Of a stretch of DNA of 64,000 nucleotides, positions 1 through 12,015 are shown in pieces; the first letter of the stretch is position 1; the number at the start of each line of letters is the position of its first letter. Both the position numbers and the translations under genes were made by a program. This stretch comes from Epiperipatus broadwayi (taxonomy: Eukaryota; Onychophora; Udeonychophora; Euonychophora; Peripatidae), in contig JAQFVV010000012.1 in NCBI GenBank assembly GCA_028023455.1, forward strand, positions 10,328,499-10,392,498. Direction: 5' to 3'. Below the pieces are notes generated by a model. It worked only from the letters and a program-made list of their open reading frames with translations. It ran no database searches and was not told the origin of the DNA.

Positions 1-220
1 TGGAGGCAGATCCTTGATGATGACTCACCTTCATTGAGAACGAAAATCTATTTCTTTTTTTTTTTTTTAGCAAAATGACATCCTTATAATGATTGTTTTA
101 TTTCTATGTGACACTTTACCAAAACAACTTTTTGTTCCGTTTCTTTTTTTAATTTGTAAAAATGGGATTAAAATAACACCAGATTCAAAATTAAAAAAAA
201 AAACAGAAATTTTTTTATTA

Positions 221-350
221 TACAAACTCCATATATATATAACTTCGTCTTGTATATTTATCATTAAATACAGATATTACATTTATACAAACTCCATATA
301 TATATAACTTCATCTTGTATATTTATCATTAAGTACAGATATTGCATTTA
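221..350. repeat. 65-bp tandem duplication (two copies)
   Basis: Two head-to-tail copies start with TACAAACTCC at 221 and 286, giving a period of 65 bp. They differ at only a few positions (for example CTTCGTCT versus CTTCATCT, and ATTAAATA versus ATTAAGTA). The unit contains a short TA run. The copies are similar enough that the duplication is fairly young. No coding content is seen. Confidence 0.85.
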
Positions 351-479
351 TCATAATCATTGTCATGTAATTACACTAGCTGTGATATTTATCAACATTC
401 AGGTGAATAACATTTTATTTTTGCATGTTTTAACAATGAAATAATAAATGTAACAATGCAGGCACATTAATAAGAATGT

Positions 480-545
480 ACTGTTTTCTGTAGCAGTATG
501 TCTATGCAATTCGAGAAAGAGTGTTCAGCATGTGAAGGTAAGCAA
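480..545 (+). other. Exon-like segment with splice-site-like borders
   Basis: A pyrimidine-containing stretch ending in CTGTAGCAG (to 496) is followed by about 41-44 bases and then GTAAGC (donor GT at 538-539). The segment 497-537 is open in one frame (SMSMQFEKECSACE). Its base composition is more balanced than its surroundings. This is the only ground for calling it an exon. No neighbouring exons were found, and such short matches occur by chance in AT-rich DNA. Confidence 0.2.
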
Positions 546-645
546 CACCATTACAATACACAGTAACTAGTGTGTTGTTTTGGTCAGTTATAACAATTAT
601 GCTCATCTAAGGCTAAGCAGTTTCTTTAAGAAAATTTATCTGTAG

Positions 646-718
646 ACTTCTGCTGGTCTGCAAAATCTTGATCCTTATTTTTGCCGGTCCCCAGGTATGA
701 AAAGGTTGAAGACCACTG
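646..718. mobile_element. hAT-type terminal fragment
   Basis: Read on the minus strand, this begins CAGTGGTCTTCAACCTTTTC and continues ATACCTGGGGACCGGC, which is the style of hAT terminal inverted repeats (CAGnGGTxxxCAACCT). The flanking octamers ATCTGTAG (638-645) and ATCTATAC (719-726) agree at 6 of 8 positions and may be the worn 8-bp target duplication of a short internal-deletion derivative. No transposase sequence is present. It is distinct from, but reminiscent of, the termini of the hAT element at 12-15 kb. Confidence 0.55.
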
Positions 719-3669
719 ATCTATACCAATACAATACAGATAAATTTCACAATTTATACACAATTTTTCAAATTTGTTTATGCTGTACAAAAACAGATGT
801 TAAAGATTGACTGATGTTCTACTTGCTTTCGACTATTTATAAATAAAATGGATTCCTTTATTCTGCTATAAAAACTTCATTTAAATACTTCAATGGCATA
901 AAATCAACTAGGATATTAATATTATAAATGGCATTGTTTTAAAATTTATTTACATACTAATAAATAAATATTATTACACAATAAATATTAATACACAATA
1001 AATATAAATTATACAATAACAGTCTTAATTACCCATAGAATTTTAATTCTGTCACTTATTAAAATTTACAAAAATAAAATCCCCAAATACAATTTTCACT
1101 GGTATGAGCCACAGACTATTCATACAAACAGAATTTAGTCAAAACCTATGCAATTAGTTAAAGTGTTATAATATATATATATATAACTAATTTTTGCCAG
1201 AAAAAGATGAACAGACTGAAATAAGATTCTTTTTTTTTTTGGTTGGTTAACAATTAATATTTACTAGTGATTTATTTTGTACTAATATAAAATATGTCTG
1301 TTTGCTTAGAATAAAGTGTACAATTATTTTTTTATTATTATCTATTCCCTAATAAAGAAATTTAATATATACTATTATTATACACTACTATTCAGTTATA
1401 CAAATCAAATTTTAATCAGGCATTTTGCTGCTTAACTGTGGCATAGTAGCAAAAGGAAAAGAAGTACTGAGTCCATAGGGATGTTTGAAAACATCAAGTG
1501 AATGTGTAGCAAAGTGATAAAAAATATACAATATATATATAAGCACACATATTTCTTAGAGAGTGATATATAATTTAATTAAGTATGACCAATCAATCAA
1601 TACTTAAAATTTTTTAACAAAACAAATCTTTCCTTTTAAACTTCTCTCAACTAGACACTTCTAACCCCTCTTTCTTTTACACAGATTTGAAAGTTAATCT
1701 AATATGTGATTGATGAATAAACTCCATCAACTGCAAACACATTTCAAATCCTGGGCATTTTTTTTATAGCCAATACATCCAATTATGAATAATAAAAACT
1801 AGTGTTTCAAAATTTATTTCATTGAGATGTAGTCTCTTTATCATTTAGCATTTTTTCTTCCATTATCATTATCAAAAAAGAGAGGAAAACATTGAAGCCA
1901 TAGTATTTTCTGAGAACATTAACCGAACATGTGTGGCCAGCTGCTAAGAAAAATCTTTTCAATCTAGTTACCCAAATTTCAAACATTAAATTGATCTGTT
2001 CAAATGCTCATTTTGTTACAATTGGCAGGTCTAGATGAGGGGGTAAAAAAAGTTAAGCTGTTTAGTTGGAGATGATTCTCTGACATGATTTTCCTTTCAG
2101 AAAGGGCAAACGTACAATTAGACCCCTGAGGAATTTTTTCTTCCTCCCTTTCCCTCAATCATTGATAATAATAAAAAAAATCAAGCAGTAGATTCTTTCC
2201 AGAGGTAAAAACCTAGTTCTCTATCTTCTATGGATCACAGTAAACTAAAGATGATTCACCTAATGTCTGGGGTACCTTAATAAACCTTCCTCAGAAAGGA
2301 AAAGTGAGTGTCAATAAAAGCTGTTTGCAGCAACGTGAAGATGCCTTGAAAATTCTGGCGTCTTATTTGTTAATAATAGCACAGTTAAAAGTTTCCCAAC
2401 TACTGAGCTTTTATTTTTTCTTTTAAAAAAATCAAAAGACATTTATTATATTATATAAACGAAGTAAAAAAAATTAATTTCAAACTCTTATCAAAAATCT
2501 CTGCATGAATAAGCTGTAGTAATTCAGTAGAAGTATTCGCACACAAAGTGTGATTTGTACAAGCATTTGCACGAATATTAGAGTATTATTTATATTATAT
2601 ACATTAATAGTGTACACATAGACAAAATACGGTACTATAAAAATAAAATATTATTTTAAAAAAATTACTCGAATGCAAGCAAGTGGCTTGAAATCTTTTT
2701 AAAAGATTAATTTCATGCTATTTTGTTTCCATAAATCAAACTTCCACGCAAGCATCAAGCGTTTAGTAAAATGAAAGATGTTTAAACATTGTTGATGAAT
2801 AGCAATACTTCTAAGTAATGAGAATGAGGTTAACAAAAATAGGATTCTGGGAATTATTTTGAAATACATATATATAATAAAGAGTAATAACCTGTATATT
2901 TATACTTTACGTTTGTCCAATATAATAATAAAAAGTAATAAAATAAAAAAAATGGAGAGATATTTGGAAAAGTTGCAATCAAAGTAGAAAATATTTTAAA
3001 ATTACTTATTGGTGATAATAAAAAATTAGTGGGAATTACAATAAATAAGCAGTTCGGTTTGTCTTTCAATGTGAAAATAAATTTAAGAGCAAACCTTATT
3101 AAATATTTTTGTTTATAAAACAAAGATTTGATTAATTAGAAAGAAAAAAGATTGTAAGTTTTAGAAATGCCATTTTGGGGAAAAGAAGACATTTGACAAA
3201 AAAAAAAAACTAAAAAATATGGCAAGAATAAAGGAAAAAATATAAATTATTATTGACAAAATTAAGAAAAGGAATTAGATTAATAAGATATGAAGAAATC
3301 ATTATAAAGGATATATTGAAAAAGAATATAAAAGAGAGAAAAGAATAATATGATTTTTGGAGTAATGGAAAAGATAAATAGTTGCCTTAATCTGGAATGT
3401 TATATACAAATTCTAACTTTTGTCTATGATAATTGTAGTAAAAATTAGAGGTATAAGTTGTTTATGATGTTTGCAAAATCTTCAAATGAATATGTTTTAT
3501 TCTTTATTTGTGAGACTATGTTTTCCACTTAATCTTGGAATAAATTATTGGTACCCAAAAGAACATTCTTTTTCGATATTATCCACTACTTGTTATAGAA
3601 CTCTTTGGCTTCACTTTAATCAGCCCCCATACTTGATATAGTATCCATATAATTCATTGGGAAGTCTTG

Positions 3670-3671
<2 letters not shown>
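719..3671. other. AT-rich non-coding stretch
   Basis: There are no open frames above background and many A/T homopolymers and short TA runs. One short motif at about 1186-1226 recurs in inverted orientation at 62 kb (listed separately). Around 2000-2370 the composition is less biased, and a strong acceptor-like TTTTCCTTTCAG ends at 2100 with a donor-like GTAAAA at 2205. The 104 bases between have stops in every frame, including one near the 3' end of the best frame, so I do not call an exon. Confidence 0.6.
1186..1226 (+). repeat. 41-bp motif shared with 62 kb
   Basis: The core GATGAACAGACTGAA, preceded by TTTTTGCCAG and followed by ATAAGATTC, matches the reverse strand near 62.18-62.21 kb at roughly 35 of 41 positions. 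The similarity does not extend into either flank. In this copy the position equivalent to a GT splice donor reads AT. Confidence 0.55.

Positions 3672-3745
<74 letters not shown>
3672..3745. repeat. (TTA)n microsatellite
   Basis: About 25 uninterrupted TTA/ATT triplets. The open frame through it would encode only tyrosines and is a by-product of the repeat. Confidence 0.97.
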
Positions 3746-4844
3746 TTGCAAAGTTAGTATTAAGATACTTTCAAGCAATCCTGCATATATGGCATATTAA
3801 TATTTGGTACAGTTTTGAGACAAATAACATTCTAATAACCATAAGTAATTTCTAATTACCATTCTAATAAGCATAAGTGATTTCTAATAACTATCATTTC
3901 TTACCACTAAAGATTTGAGCATGGACATTCCAAATCATAAAAAATTGGACAGAAAATAAAAATCTAGCTTAAACTTCTACAGCAAACTTTCCTTTTTAAA
4001 TAACTTTTACACTTTGTCTAATTGAACATTTCTGCTGGAATTTATCCTTAACTATGTTCTTCCAAAAAAGTAATAAATCATGTACCCCTTTAAAATGCAT
4101 TTGCAATAATCTTGGTTTTAAACAAAGGGATGTATCTCTCTCAATAATAAATCATTTTCTAGTTTATTATAAAATATTTTTTCAGAATGTCTGTTATTGT
4201 TCATTGAATTCAAGTACTAATCGAACACAAAAAATATATCTTTACATTCAAAAGCATTACATCAAGCAAGCTAAAGAACCCATTAATTGGTCATATGTTC
4301 TTGCCATTATATTTGTACACCTTATGGAGAATCCTTAAAAAAATTCATTTATATTACGTTAATGGGGATTTATATCTCACTTTCATGTAGTCAAACAAAA
4401 ATAACAGGCTTATAAACAACTGATTTACATTATTGTGATCAAATACCATATCTGTTAGTCATTAAATGTTATAAAAATATTGGAATCTGTGCTGAACTTC
4501 AACATTCAAGTCCATCTTTTAACTAAAAAATTATATTTAAACTGGCTCTTATACTCAAGCGAATCATACTGAATATTTTTTATTTCATAATTGGATAACA
4601 AAGCATTTTAGTTTTTTTAATACTAATTTACAAAAAGTTTTAATAGATTGAATTTAAAACCTTAAAAGCATTCAGTTGTTTATCTTTTGAATTGGTAATA
4701 ATAGCACAATTATTAACATATTATAAATCTACAAAGTAAGAAGATGAATTTCTTGTATTTGTTTTTAAATGCTTTTATTTAACTTACAATCTGTGTTTGT
4801 TGGTTTGTTTATTTGTAAAACACTTTTATTATTTAAGTTAGAAT
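3746..4844. other. AT-rich stretch without recognised features
   Basis: One 94-codon frame begins at 4054 but has no recognisable motif and follows the local base composition. Short local duplications occur near 3830-3890 (repeated TTCTAATAA and AGCATAAGT-type words). Nothing else is seen. Confidence 0.6.
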
Positions 4845-5350
4845 AAAAAATTTAAATCAAGGTTTAATAGATTTAAATTCAATAGAATTGGTTCAAATAT
4901 AGTACATTAGAAAGAAATACTTGACACCAGAATATGGCACTATAATATTTTATGTAGATCACATAGTTTCTTAGACCTGGACCAGTCAGTGAGAACATTT
5001 TGAATATTTTGATAACAAATTTAAAAATTGTTCTTAGCATTTTAATATGCTTTAAATAAGGCCCATAAGATGGCAGTAGAGAGTTTTTTTGGTTTCAATT
5101 GAAAGCTTGAGTAAAGTCATAATAACATTTTGAAATTAAGATTTAATAAATTTAAATTCAATATAATTTGTTGAAATCTGGTACATTTTTTGTAAATTAT
5201 TACCAAAGTGATGGGGCACCTAGTTTCTTGGATCTGGCCCAGTGGGTAGAAAAAATCAAATTTAAAACTCATCTTAGAACTTCAATTTGTTTTAAATAAT
5301 GTGTGCAATTTTTTTCATTTCAATTGAAAGCTTGATTTAAATTAGAATAA
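4845..5350. repeat. Degenerate tandem repeat, about 278-bp period
   Basis: Two diverged copies lie head to tail. Each contains, in order, a TTTAAATTCAATA block (about 4872 and 5150), GGTACATT or AGTACATT, a TAGTTTCTTGGATCTGG-type block with CCAGT, and a TTTCAATTGAAAGCTTGA block (about 5094 and 5317). The second copy ends just before the element fragment at 5.38 kb, so the pair could be 5' monomers of that element. That link is inference. Confidence 0.6.
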
Positions 5351-5383
5351 AATAAATCTGCAAACAACAACAAAATATTCATA

Positions 5384-6440
5384 TTGGCAGATCTATGCAA
5401 TGGTGTACCCAGGACATACACCAGAAATTTCCACCCAGATGCTCAGAATAAACAACCGATGCTGCTTAAAAAAATTAAAAAATGGTCCATGGAGCCCAAA
5501 TTCTTTGATTTCCTCCTTAGACTAAATCTATATGACTTGCCAACATCATACTTCCTAAGATACAGATGCTTATATACAAAAATAGACCTTTATGAACACT
5601 ATGCCACCAAGCAAAAGAACTCAACAATACCTGTTTTACAACTGTTTGACATTAAACAATATTCGGCATGAAATAACTAATACATACAGACAAACAAACA
5701 TCTCCCTGCAGGATATCATCAGCGCATTCTATAAAACATCCACCCCTACAGATATACATTTACTTTTGGAAATAATACAAGGCAACATATGTCAATGTTT
5801 CACAAGAAATTAGCACAATTAAAAACCAGAGACAATAAAATAACATACCCAGACATTTTTGCAGCTACTTAGTCACTCATAAAACAATGCTCAAATCTCT
5901 AATAGTTCTGCCATTCCCCAAATCACTTAATATACTAAAAAAGAGAGTCCAAGAAAATGGACATTACAAAAATCCATAAATCAATAGATGATAATAAAAC
6001 ATACAAAATATTGCTAGCAGAAACATACCCCAGCTTATAAAACCAATATCAAAAGACTAACAAACTGTTACAAAGCATAAATGCAATATATATATATATG
6101 TGTGTGTCTTAATTATCCACCAAACGTAAATAAGTTAACTTTGAGAAACAAAAACCAATGAAATTTTAAAAAAAAAACTAATAGAAGTCATATAAATTTA
6201 GGATTATAATTTAGAACAAACAATTCATCGCTCACCCAGTTTATATCTGTAAAGACTTGTAAAGAACTTAGATAGACACAATGTACATAATCCTCAGAAA
6301 TATCAATGTAAACACATGTATACAGAAAGTATTAATGTAACCTGCTCTTCTAATCTGAATAAAGTTCCTTTTTGATAATAATAACAATAACAACAACAAC
6401 AATAATAATAACAAGAAGAAGAAAAAGAACAACAACAACT
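5384..6440 (+). pseudogene. Decayed transposable-element ORF and 3' end
   Basis: An open frame from 5384 contains MEPKFFDFLLRLNLYDLPTS followed by a tyrosine/arginine-rich stretch (YFLRYRCLYTK). A shift near 5640-5660 moves into a second frame carrying NNIRHEITNTYRQTNISLQD, and further stops follow. A closely related segment at 63.2-63.85 kb shares FFDFLLR-NLY-L-TSYFL-Y, then AYRQNNIT-L, then QLKTRD-KI-PDIF-AT in the same order, which shows it is a repeated protein-coding element and not chance. Downstream lies AATAAAGTTCC (about 6358) and then an (AAT/AAC)n tail to about 6430, typical of LINE 3' ends. I do not recognise the protein family. The AATAAA-plus-microsatellite tail suggests a non-LTR retrotransposon, but no reverse transcriptase motif is visible here. 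Confidence 0.6.
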
Positions 6441-7399
6441 GTAAAATGTTTAAGAGAAATACATGTGTGTATATGTTTCATACATTGGTTTTGCTATTTT
6501 AAATTATGGATCTTTGATCTGGAACTCTTGTAAATTATGTAATAGATTAGTATTGGAAAAAGTTTATAAAAAATTTCTAAGATATATTAAATATGAAATA
6601 ATACATGATGACAATGTACTCTATAAAAGATGAATATATATTGATATGAAGTATTTTAAAAAATTTCATCCAATATAATAGATGTGAGAAGTTGCCAAAC
6701 AACATTATCATTTAAAATGAAGATAAAGGATACGAGACTTTTTCTTTTTTATAACATTCCAAAATTTAAAAGTTAAACATTAAAAAATTCAGTCTTAGTA
6801 AGATCACCTAGATTGTATAATAAATACTCCAGTGCTGTTATTATATTTGAAACAAATGATAGAAGATTTAGGACTATTGTACAAAAAACTCATGTTTTGT
6901 GAACTAGATTAGCTGTGCATTTTTGTTTCGATATAAAATCTCAGTGACATATTGTAGTAATATAATTAAAGTAGAAATTTAATAATTAAATCAGATTTTA
7001 ATTCTAATCTAGATATATACATACTACAATGTGATAGAAAACAATTATAAAACTTGTCAAAGTATGTTTAGTAGGGGAGATGAAGAAAAGAGACAAAGGT
7101 TATTGTGTAACCTTAATACAAAAAATGTTATATAAATATTTAACAATGTATTAAAGATTAAAATACTCTAACATTAAAAAAAATTCGAGAATAGATCCTG
7201 AAAATTTCAAGATTAAATATGAATGTAAAATAAAAGAATGATTAACTTTGATTAAATACAGTCAAACATATACTTGAATGATTTGAAAATAAAATTCATT
7301 TTTAGAATCACTCCAAAATCTAGATAATGATAGTGAATTACCATATATATATATATGTTTAATTAAATGTTTTTGTGGATTGTTGTTATAATAATTAAT
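6441..7399. other. AT-rich stretch without recognised features
   Basis: No frames of note. There are a few TA runs (about 6085-6100, and 7343-7356 just left of the palindrome). Nothing supportable is seen. Confidence 0.6.
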
Positions 7400-7700
7400 A
7401 GAAGTACGAAGATAATATCCATTAAACAGAGCAAAACTTTAACCTTTATTGTTACCAAGAAATTCTCAATTACTCCTAATTGATAATCCCTAAGGCTAAG
7501 CAAGTTTTACTCATAAACCTATAATAGCTCTTGTTGGGGACCCCTTTTACTTCAACAAAGATCCCCAACAAAAGAGCTATTATATGTTTATGAGAAAAAC
7601 TTGCTTAGACTCAGGGATTATCAATTAGTAATAATTGAGAATTTCTAGGTAACAACAAAGATTAAACTTTCTATTTGATGAATGTTATCTCCTCATTTCT
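7400..7700. mobile_element. 300-bp palindromic (foldback) element
   Basis: Left-arm words recur inverted on the right: AAGAAATTCTCAATTA, TTGATAATCCCT, CTAAGCAAGTTTT, CTCATAAAC and ATAATAGCTCTT(G)TTGGGGA all have partners. The arms are about 140 bp each and the loop is centred near 7555 (CCCCTTTTACTTCAACAAAG). The outer ends AGAAGTACGAAGATAATATCC and its partner are more diverged. No coding capacity is present. This is consistent with a non-autonomous foldback or MITE. No clean target duplication was identified. Confidence 0.8.
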
Positions 7701-10700
7701 ATCAATATATATATATGATTTAGGTATCAATCCAATCCTGCAAATATTATTGAACTACACTTTAAACAACTTATAGTATGATTTACACTTCCTGATCAAA
7801 TGAGAGGTGTATTGCTAATAGCAAATTGTAAAACAAAAGCATAACCTTACTCATGCATATTTTACAAATGCTGTCAATATAAAGAAGTAATTAGTTAAAA
7901 TTTTGTGTCTATCTAAATTCAAAAACAGATTTTTGACAAAATGCTGAACAAATCATTTCACATATCTGTTTCTATTAGTTATTTATCCAAAAAATTTGCT
8001 TTGCATCAACATTGTTTTCTTCTATGTATATGACACAAGATAATGTCTATCATTACAAATTATCATATGGGAATCATTAATTATTGAATTGTCAATTTAG
8101 ATGTCTTCTTTAATTTCACTTGATATTTACATTATCTTTGATAAGAGTCAAAATGATGTTTGGTCTATTTTATGTTGTAGAATATAAAAACAATTTGCAA
8201 TTTTTTTTTATCTTTTAAAAATAATACAATATTAACTTCCTCAAAAGCTAAAACTATTTAAAATTCCAAAAGAAAGGCACATATATGTTTGCTGTAACAA
8301 ATCAGTGATATATGTGGGTGTGTATATTCTTAAACTTTAGGTTCTGATAAGTAAATAATGAATGACATTTTTTTTTAAAATCAAAGTAACAATTTCAACT
8401 TGTTTTATTTTATTTTAAAATTATATTTATTGACATAACAAAATTTGTACAGATGAATACTAAATACACTTTGCTAATGTTATTAACTTGTTTTATTTTA
8501 TTATGCCTTGTAAGAATAAATTCACAATTCATTATATTTATTCATAATACAAAATAACATACATTGAAGTTTAGCATTTTTTTAAAAAGGGAAAGTTTGC
8601 CAAAATAATATTACCTGTTTCACATATATATTTCAGTAAGGATCATTAATAAACAAGTAATAAATTCTCATATGTATGAATCTATTTGTATGTGGGTGTA
8701 TAATTAATATTTTTAAAATTATTTACTTATAATAATAATCACTCAATAAATTTTCAAGACAATCAGCTCAAAAGAATTAAATAACATTAGTGATAAATCA
8801 TTCAAATAAATTATCTGGAAACCGATCATCAAACAAAAAACCCGGTACTTTTATTTTCTTTTTGAAATGTGTTCATTTCTTGCATACATTTTGCTTATTT
8901 CAAAAGAAATTTAACTTTTAATAAACATTTCTTTCATTACTAACTGCAATCTACCTATTCATAAAGATTGTGTTAAAAAAACTATGCAAAATGACTTGCT
9001 AGAAAGTAATGTGGCTATCTGCTCATCAAACCAAATGAAAATGTAGAGGGAGGATTAATAGCAGCTGAAGTACAATAACTATTGTGTTTGGAAAAATTTA
9101 TCTCTCGTTTACATAGCAGATTTACAAAAAAATGCTTATTAAATTTAAATCCAATATACATGTATATGCCTGGAAAACAATATAAATACCTATGGATAAA
9201 ATCATTAATACTGCTAAAAATATTGAAGTATAATATCAATGTTTAAAACTGAAGAAGTATTTATTAAGGAATATCAAAATCTTGATTTTCTAGATTCTTG
9301 TTATAACATGCTTGCATTACCTACTGAGATCATTTTAGTTTGTGCATCTTGACAAAAGTTTTATCAAATTCACATTGTGTTTACATGTATATTATAGTAC
9401 TCAAGGTTTATATTACACCATGATGGGTGAAATAAAAATTATTTTGAAAGGAAATTATGACAATGAAAAATCAGATGAGTCTTATAGAAATTAATGTTTA
9501 GTGGCATTTGATGTTATATATGCATGGAGCTAATGGGACTTATATTACTGAATATTGTATTATGTGATAACCTAAATGGATTAACATACACAAATACTTT
9601 TCTGATAGAATTATATTAGCAATCTAATTGGAATAAGTTTTAATATTATTTTTGGATCACTGTTGCTGCACAGATATTGGATATTTTAATGAATTATGGA
9701 GTCTTAAGTGCGCTTGGATTATGCATATTGAATATATCATCATCCTTAAAGATTGTTAAATTCCAATTATAAAATTTTAATATATATGTGTTTGAAAGAT
9801 TTGCTAGCTAAAGTATAAATAACTAAATATATATGTAATTAGAGAAAAATAATAACATTTGTCAAAATTATAAATAACTATTAATTAAATGTTGTTTGAA
9901 TAAGTTATTTAGATTTTAATATTGCTTTAGTAATAAATCATAATAAGTTAAGGATTCTTTATAAATTTTGTATTCCTTTGATACAATAAACATGAATATA
10001 TATTTTCCTCTAGTTCTGAAAATAAATTTGTTATTACACATTGAGTTTTATTTCTTCAGTACATCATTAATGTCATTTGTTATTTATCATTACTTTTTGT
10101 AAATAAATTATCATTATTTATTAAAACAGAAATCCTGGATTTGCTTATTTTAATTAATTAAGGGGTAAACTGTCTTTGAAGGGATATGGACAAATGGACG
10201 TGTGATAACATATAGTTTGAACATTATTTCATACCCATCTTAGCTAATTAATATTTAAGTTATTATCTTAAATTTACATTACATCCACAAGAGCTAGTAT
10301 TCTTTATTATTCGATCTATTTTTAAATTGTATTGATACAAATTAGGGACTTAAAGCTAAAGCATACAAAATCTTATCATTTAATTTGCTTCAATTTTCTT
10401 TATAAATTTAAATTCAATTTAGTTTCAATAGAATTTTTGTCTCTTAGGCACTACACTCCTATTCATCCCATTTATACCATTACAGTTTTTGCCACCCAAA
10501 TACGGGAGCATTTGTAGGGTCAGCCTTTCCCATTTTACTTTCCAATTATCATAATCAAACATTATTTAAAAAGTATAAGAAAATGACTATTAAAATAAAT
10601 AATTTAAATATGCATTAGTATTATATATTTTTAAAACCCAAGTTTATTATTTATCTAACAGTCTTTGTTTATCAAACATAATACCCATGTGGTTCACATT

Positions 10701-10799
10701 AAGCAGTATCAAATTTATTACTTTATGCCATTAGTATTTTTATATTCTTCTATCTAATTATTTTAATTTATTTATTTTCAATGTATCTTTTGTATTAAA
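7701..10799. other. AT-rich stretch without recognised features
   Basis: Long A+T-rich DNA. Small open frames (for example 9015-9239 on the minus strand and 10332-10517 on the plus strand) have no family motif. TTACTAATAAAT-type words are frequent but I see no periodic repeat. Confidence 0.55.
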
Positions 10800-11235
10800 A
10801 CAGTAGCAAATTTTTCTCTACAATAATGACACCTAGTTAAAGCTCTCCTAATCAATAATGTTAGATGGCTGTGCATTATAATCCCCATTTAATGCATTTC
10901 TATCCAATATCCTCAGATTAGTTTCTGGCATCTAGTTTTCATCAATGAAGAAAGAGCATTGGATTTAGGAGCAGTGCATCTAAATCTTTGAATATAATGC
11001 ACCTTATCTTTTACTGATTTGGTTAACTATAAATATATGAGCCCAAAGTGAAAATGCAATAATGTTTTCAATTCAAGCAAATTATTGGTACAGTCATATA
11101 CATCTGATGAAACATATAAACTAAAACCTATTCTGGGAATATTTGATATAAAAACATTGGATGTGTATTTCTAACATCTATTGGTTGTTAAAGCTTGCAC
11201 TCGGTGACACAGTTGTGAGGGAAAATTTGTTACAA
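10800..11235. mobile_element. Degenerate palindromic element, family P1
   Basis: The left part (CAGTAGCAAATTT, then AATCAATAATG, TCCAATATCCTCAGATTAG, TTCTGGCATCTAG and TTTTCATCAATGA) matches the P1 elements at 15.2 and 19.2 kb. The right part (TGATGAAAC, AAAACCTATTCTGGGAATATT, CTAACATCTATTGGTTG, GCTTGCACTCGGTG) is the inverted counterpart. It is much more diverged than the 15-kb copy and carries roughly 80 extra bases in the middle. It is therefore an older insertion of the same family, with no coding capacity. Confidence 0.65.
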
Positions 11236-11339
11236 TTTTAACAGCTTATATAAGCTTGAGAATCATGTGAAGTTTTAATCTTTTATATTAAAGATAATTA
11301 TTTCTTTATATAATGAATCCTGAAAAATAAATCTAATAT

Positions 11340-12015
11340 TATGTAATACATTAATATCATCATCATTTTCAACCATTATTGATCCACTGCAAGATGAAGG
11401 TCTCTCTATGTTCAATCAATCTTCTCTGAGCTCTAGCTTCTTTTCTCCACCTCATTCCAGCACACTTCTTTGTTTCATTCATCCATCTCACATGTGGTCA
11501 TTTTCTAGGTCTTTTACAATACCTTGGAATCTAGTTTAATATTTCAACTGTTCATCTATAATCTCTTCTAGTAATACATCCAGTCCAACTCTACTTCAAT
11601 ATCTTGATTCTTTTAATAATGTCAGTAACATCTGTTTATTCTGTCACCCATGTATTTCATTTTTGATCTCGTCTTGTTACTTCTAACATGCATCTCTCTA
11701 TACTTCATTTGAAGTTTCTAGCATTCAAGTCTCAGATCCATAAATAAGAACTAGTAAAATACTCCTTTTCAACACATATTAAGTTATTATGAACAAAAGT
11801 ATTCCAGCTAAATATAATTCCATGATTAATTTCACTCATTATGTTTCCATCTGCAGTAATAATCTGACCAAGGTGTTTCTAATGGTTAACTTCTTCTAAC
11901 TTATAATTATCAATCTTTATTGTCTTTTTTTTTTTTTTTGAGAAAACTCATACTTTTAATCCTACTTTCTCACTTTTGTCTGATGACTCTTGCAATATTT
12001 TCTGAAGCTTTAAAG
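11340..12015 (-). pseudogene. RTE-clade LINE, 3' segment of ORF2
   Basis: Read right to left from 12015, this continues the RT frame interrupted by the hAT element: ALKLQKILQESSDKSEKVGL, then VNH-KHLGQIITADGN, INHGI, then near 11560-11400 WTGCITRRD, TVEILN-IPRY and HVRWMNETKKCAGMRW, ending LQWINNG and a stop near 11385. This is the standard C-terminal region of RTE-type ORF2 proteins (after the RT palm, through the W-GHIARR, WIPR and RPHVRW-DEI blocks). Several stops and frameshifts are present. A (CAT)n-like tail (ATCATCATCATTTTC on the plus strand, about 11357-11372) marks the LINE 3' end. A second copy of the same end lies at 59 kb. Confidence 0.85.
12008..12015. repeat. Target-site duplication, left (CTTTAAAG)
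   Basis: The octamer CTTTAAAG lies immediately outside the hAT left end. The right-hand partner is CTCTAAAG at 14967-14974 (7 of 8 identical). Eight bases is the hAT-superfamily duplication length. Confidence 0.85.

Noticed and set aside
2101-2204. Exon-like segment between TTTTCCTTTCAG and GTAAAA
   Set aside because: Stops in all frames, including one just before the donor in the best frame, and no neighbouring exon. Kept only as a remark.
3667-3855. Open frame made almost entirely of tyrosine codons
   Set aside because: Translation of the (TTA)n microsatellite; not a gene.
9015-9239. Minus-strand frame ending in AAINPPSTFSFGLMSR
   Set aside because: No family resemblance that I can support and no flanking transposon structure.
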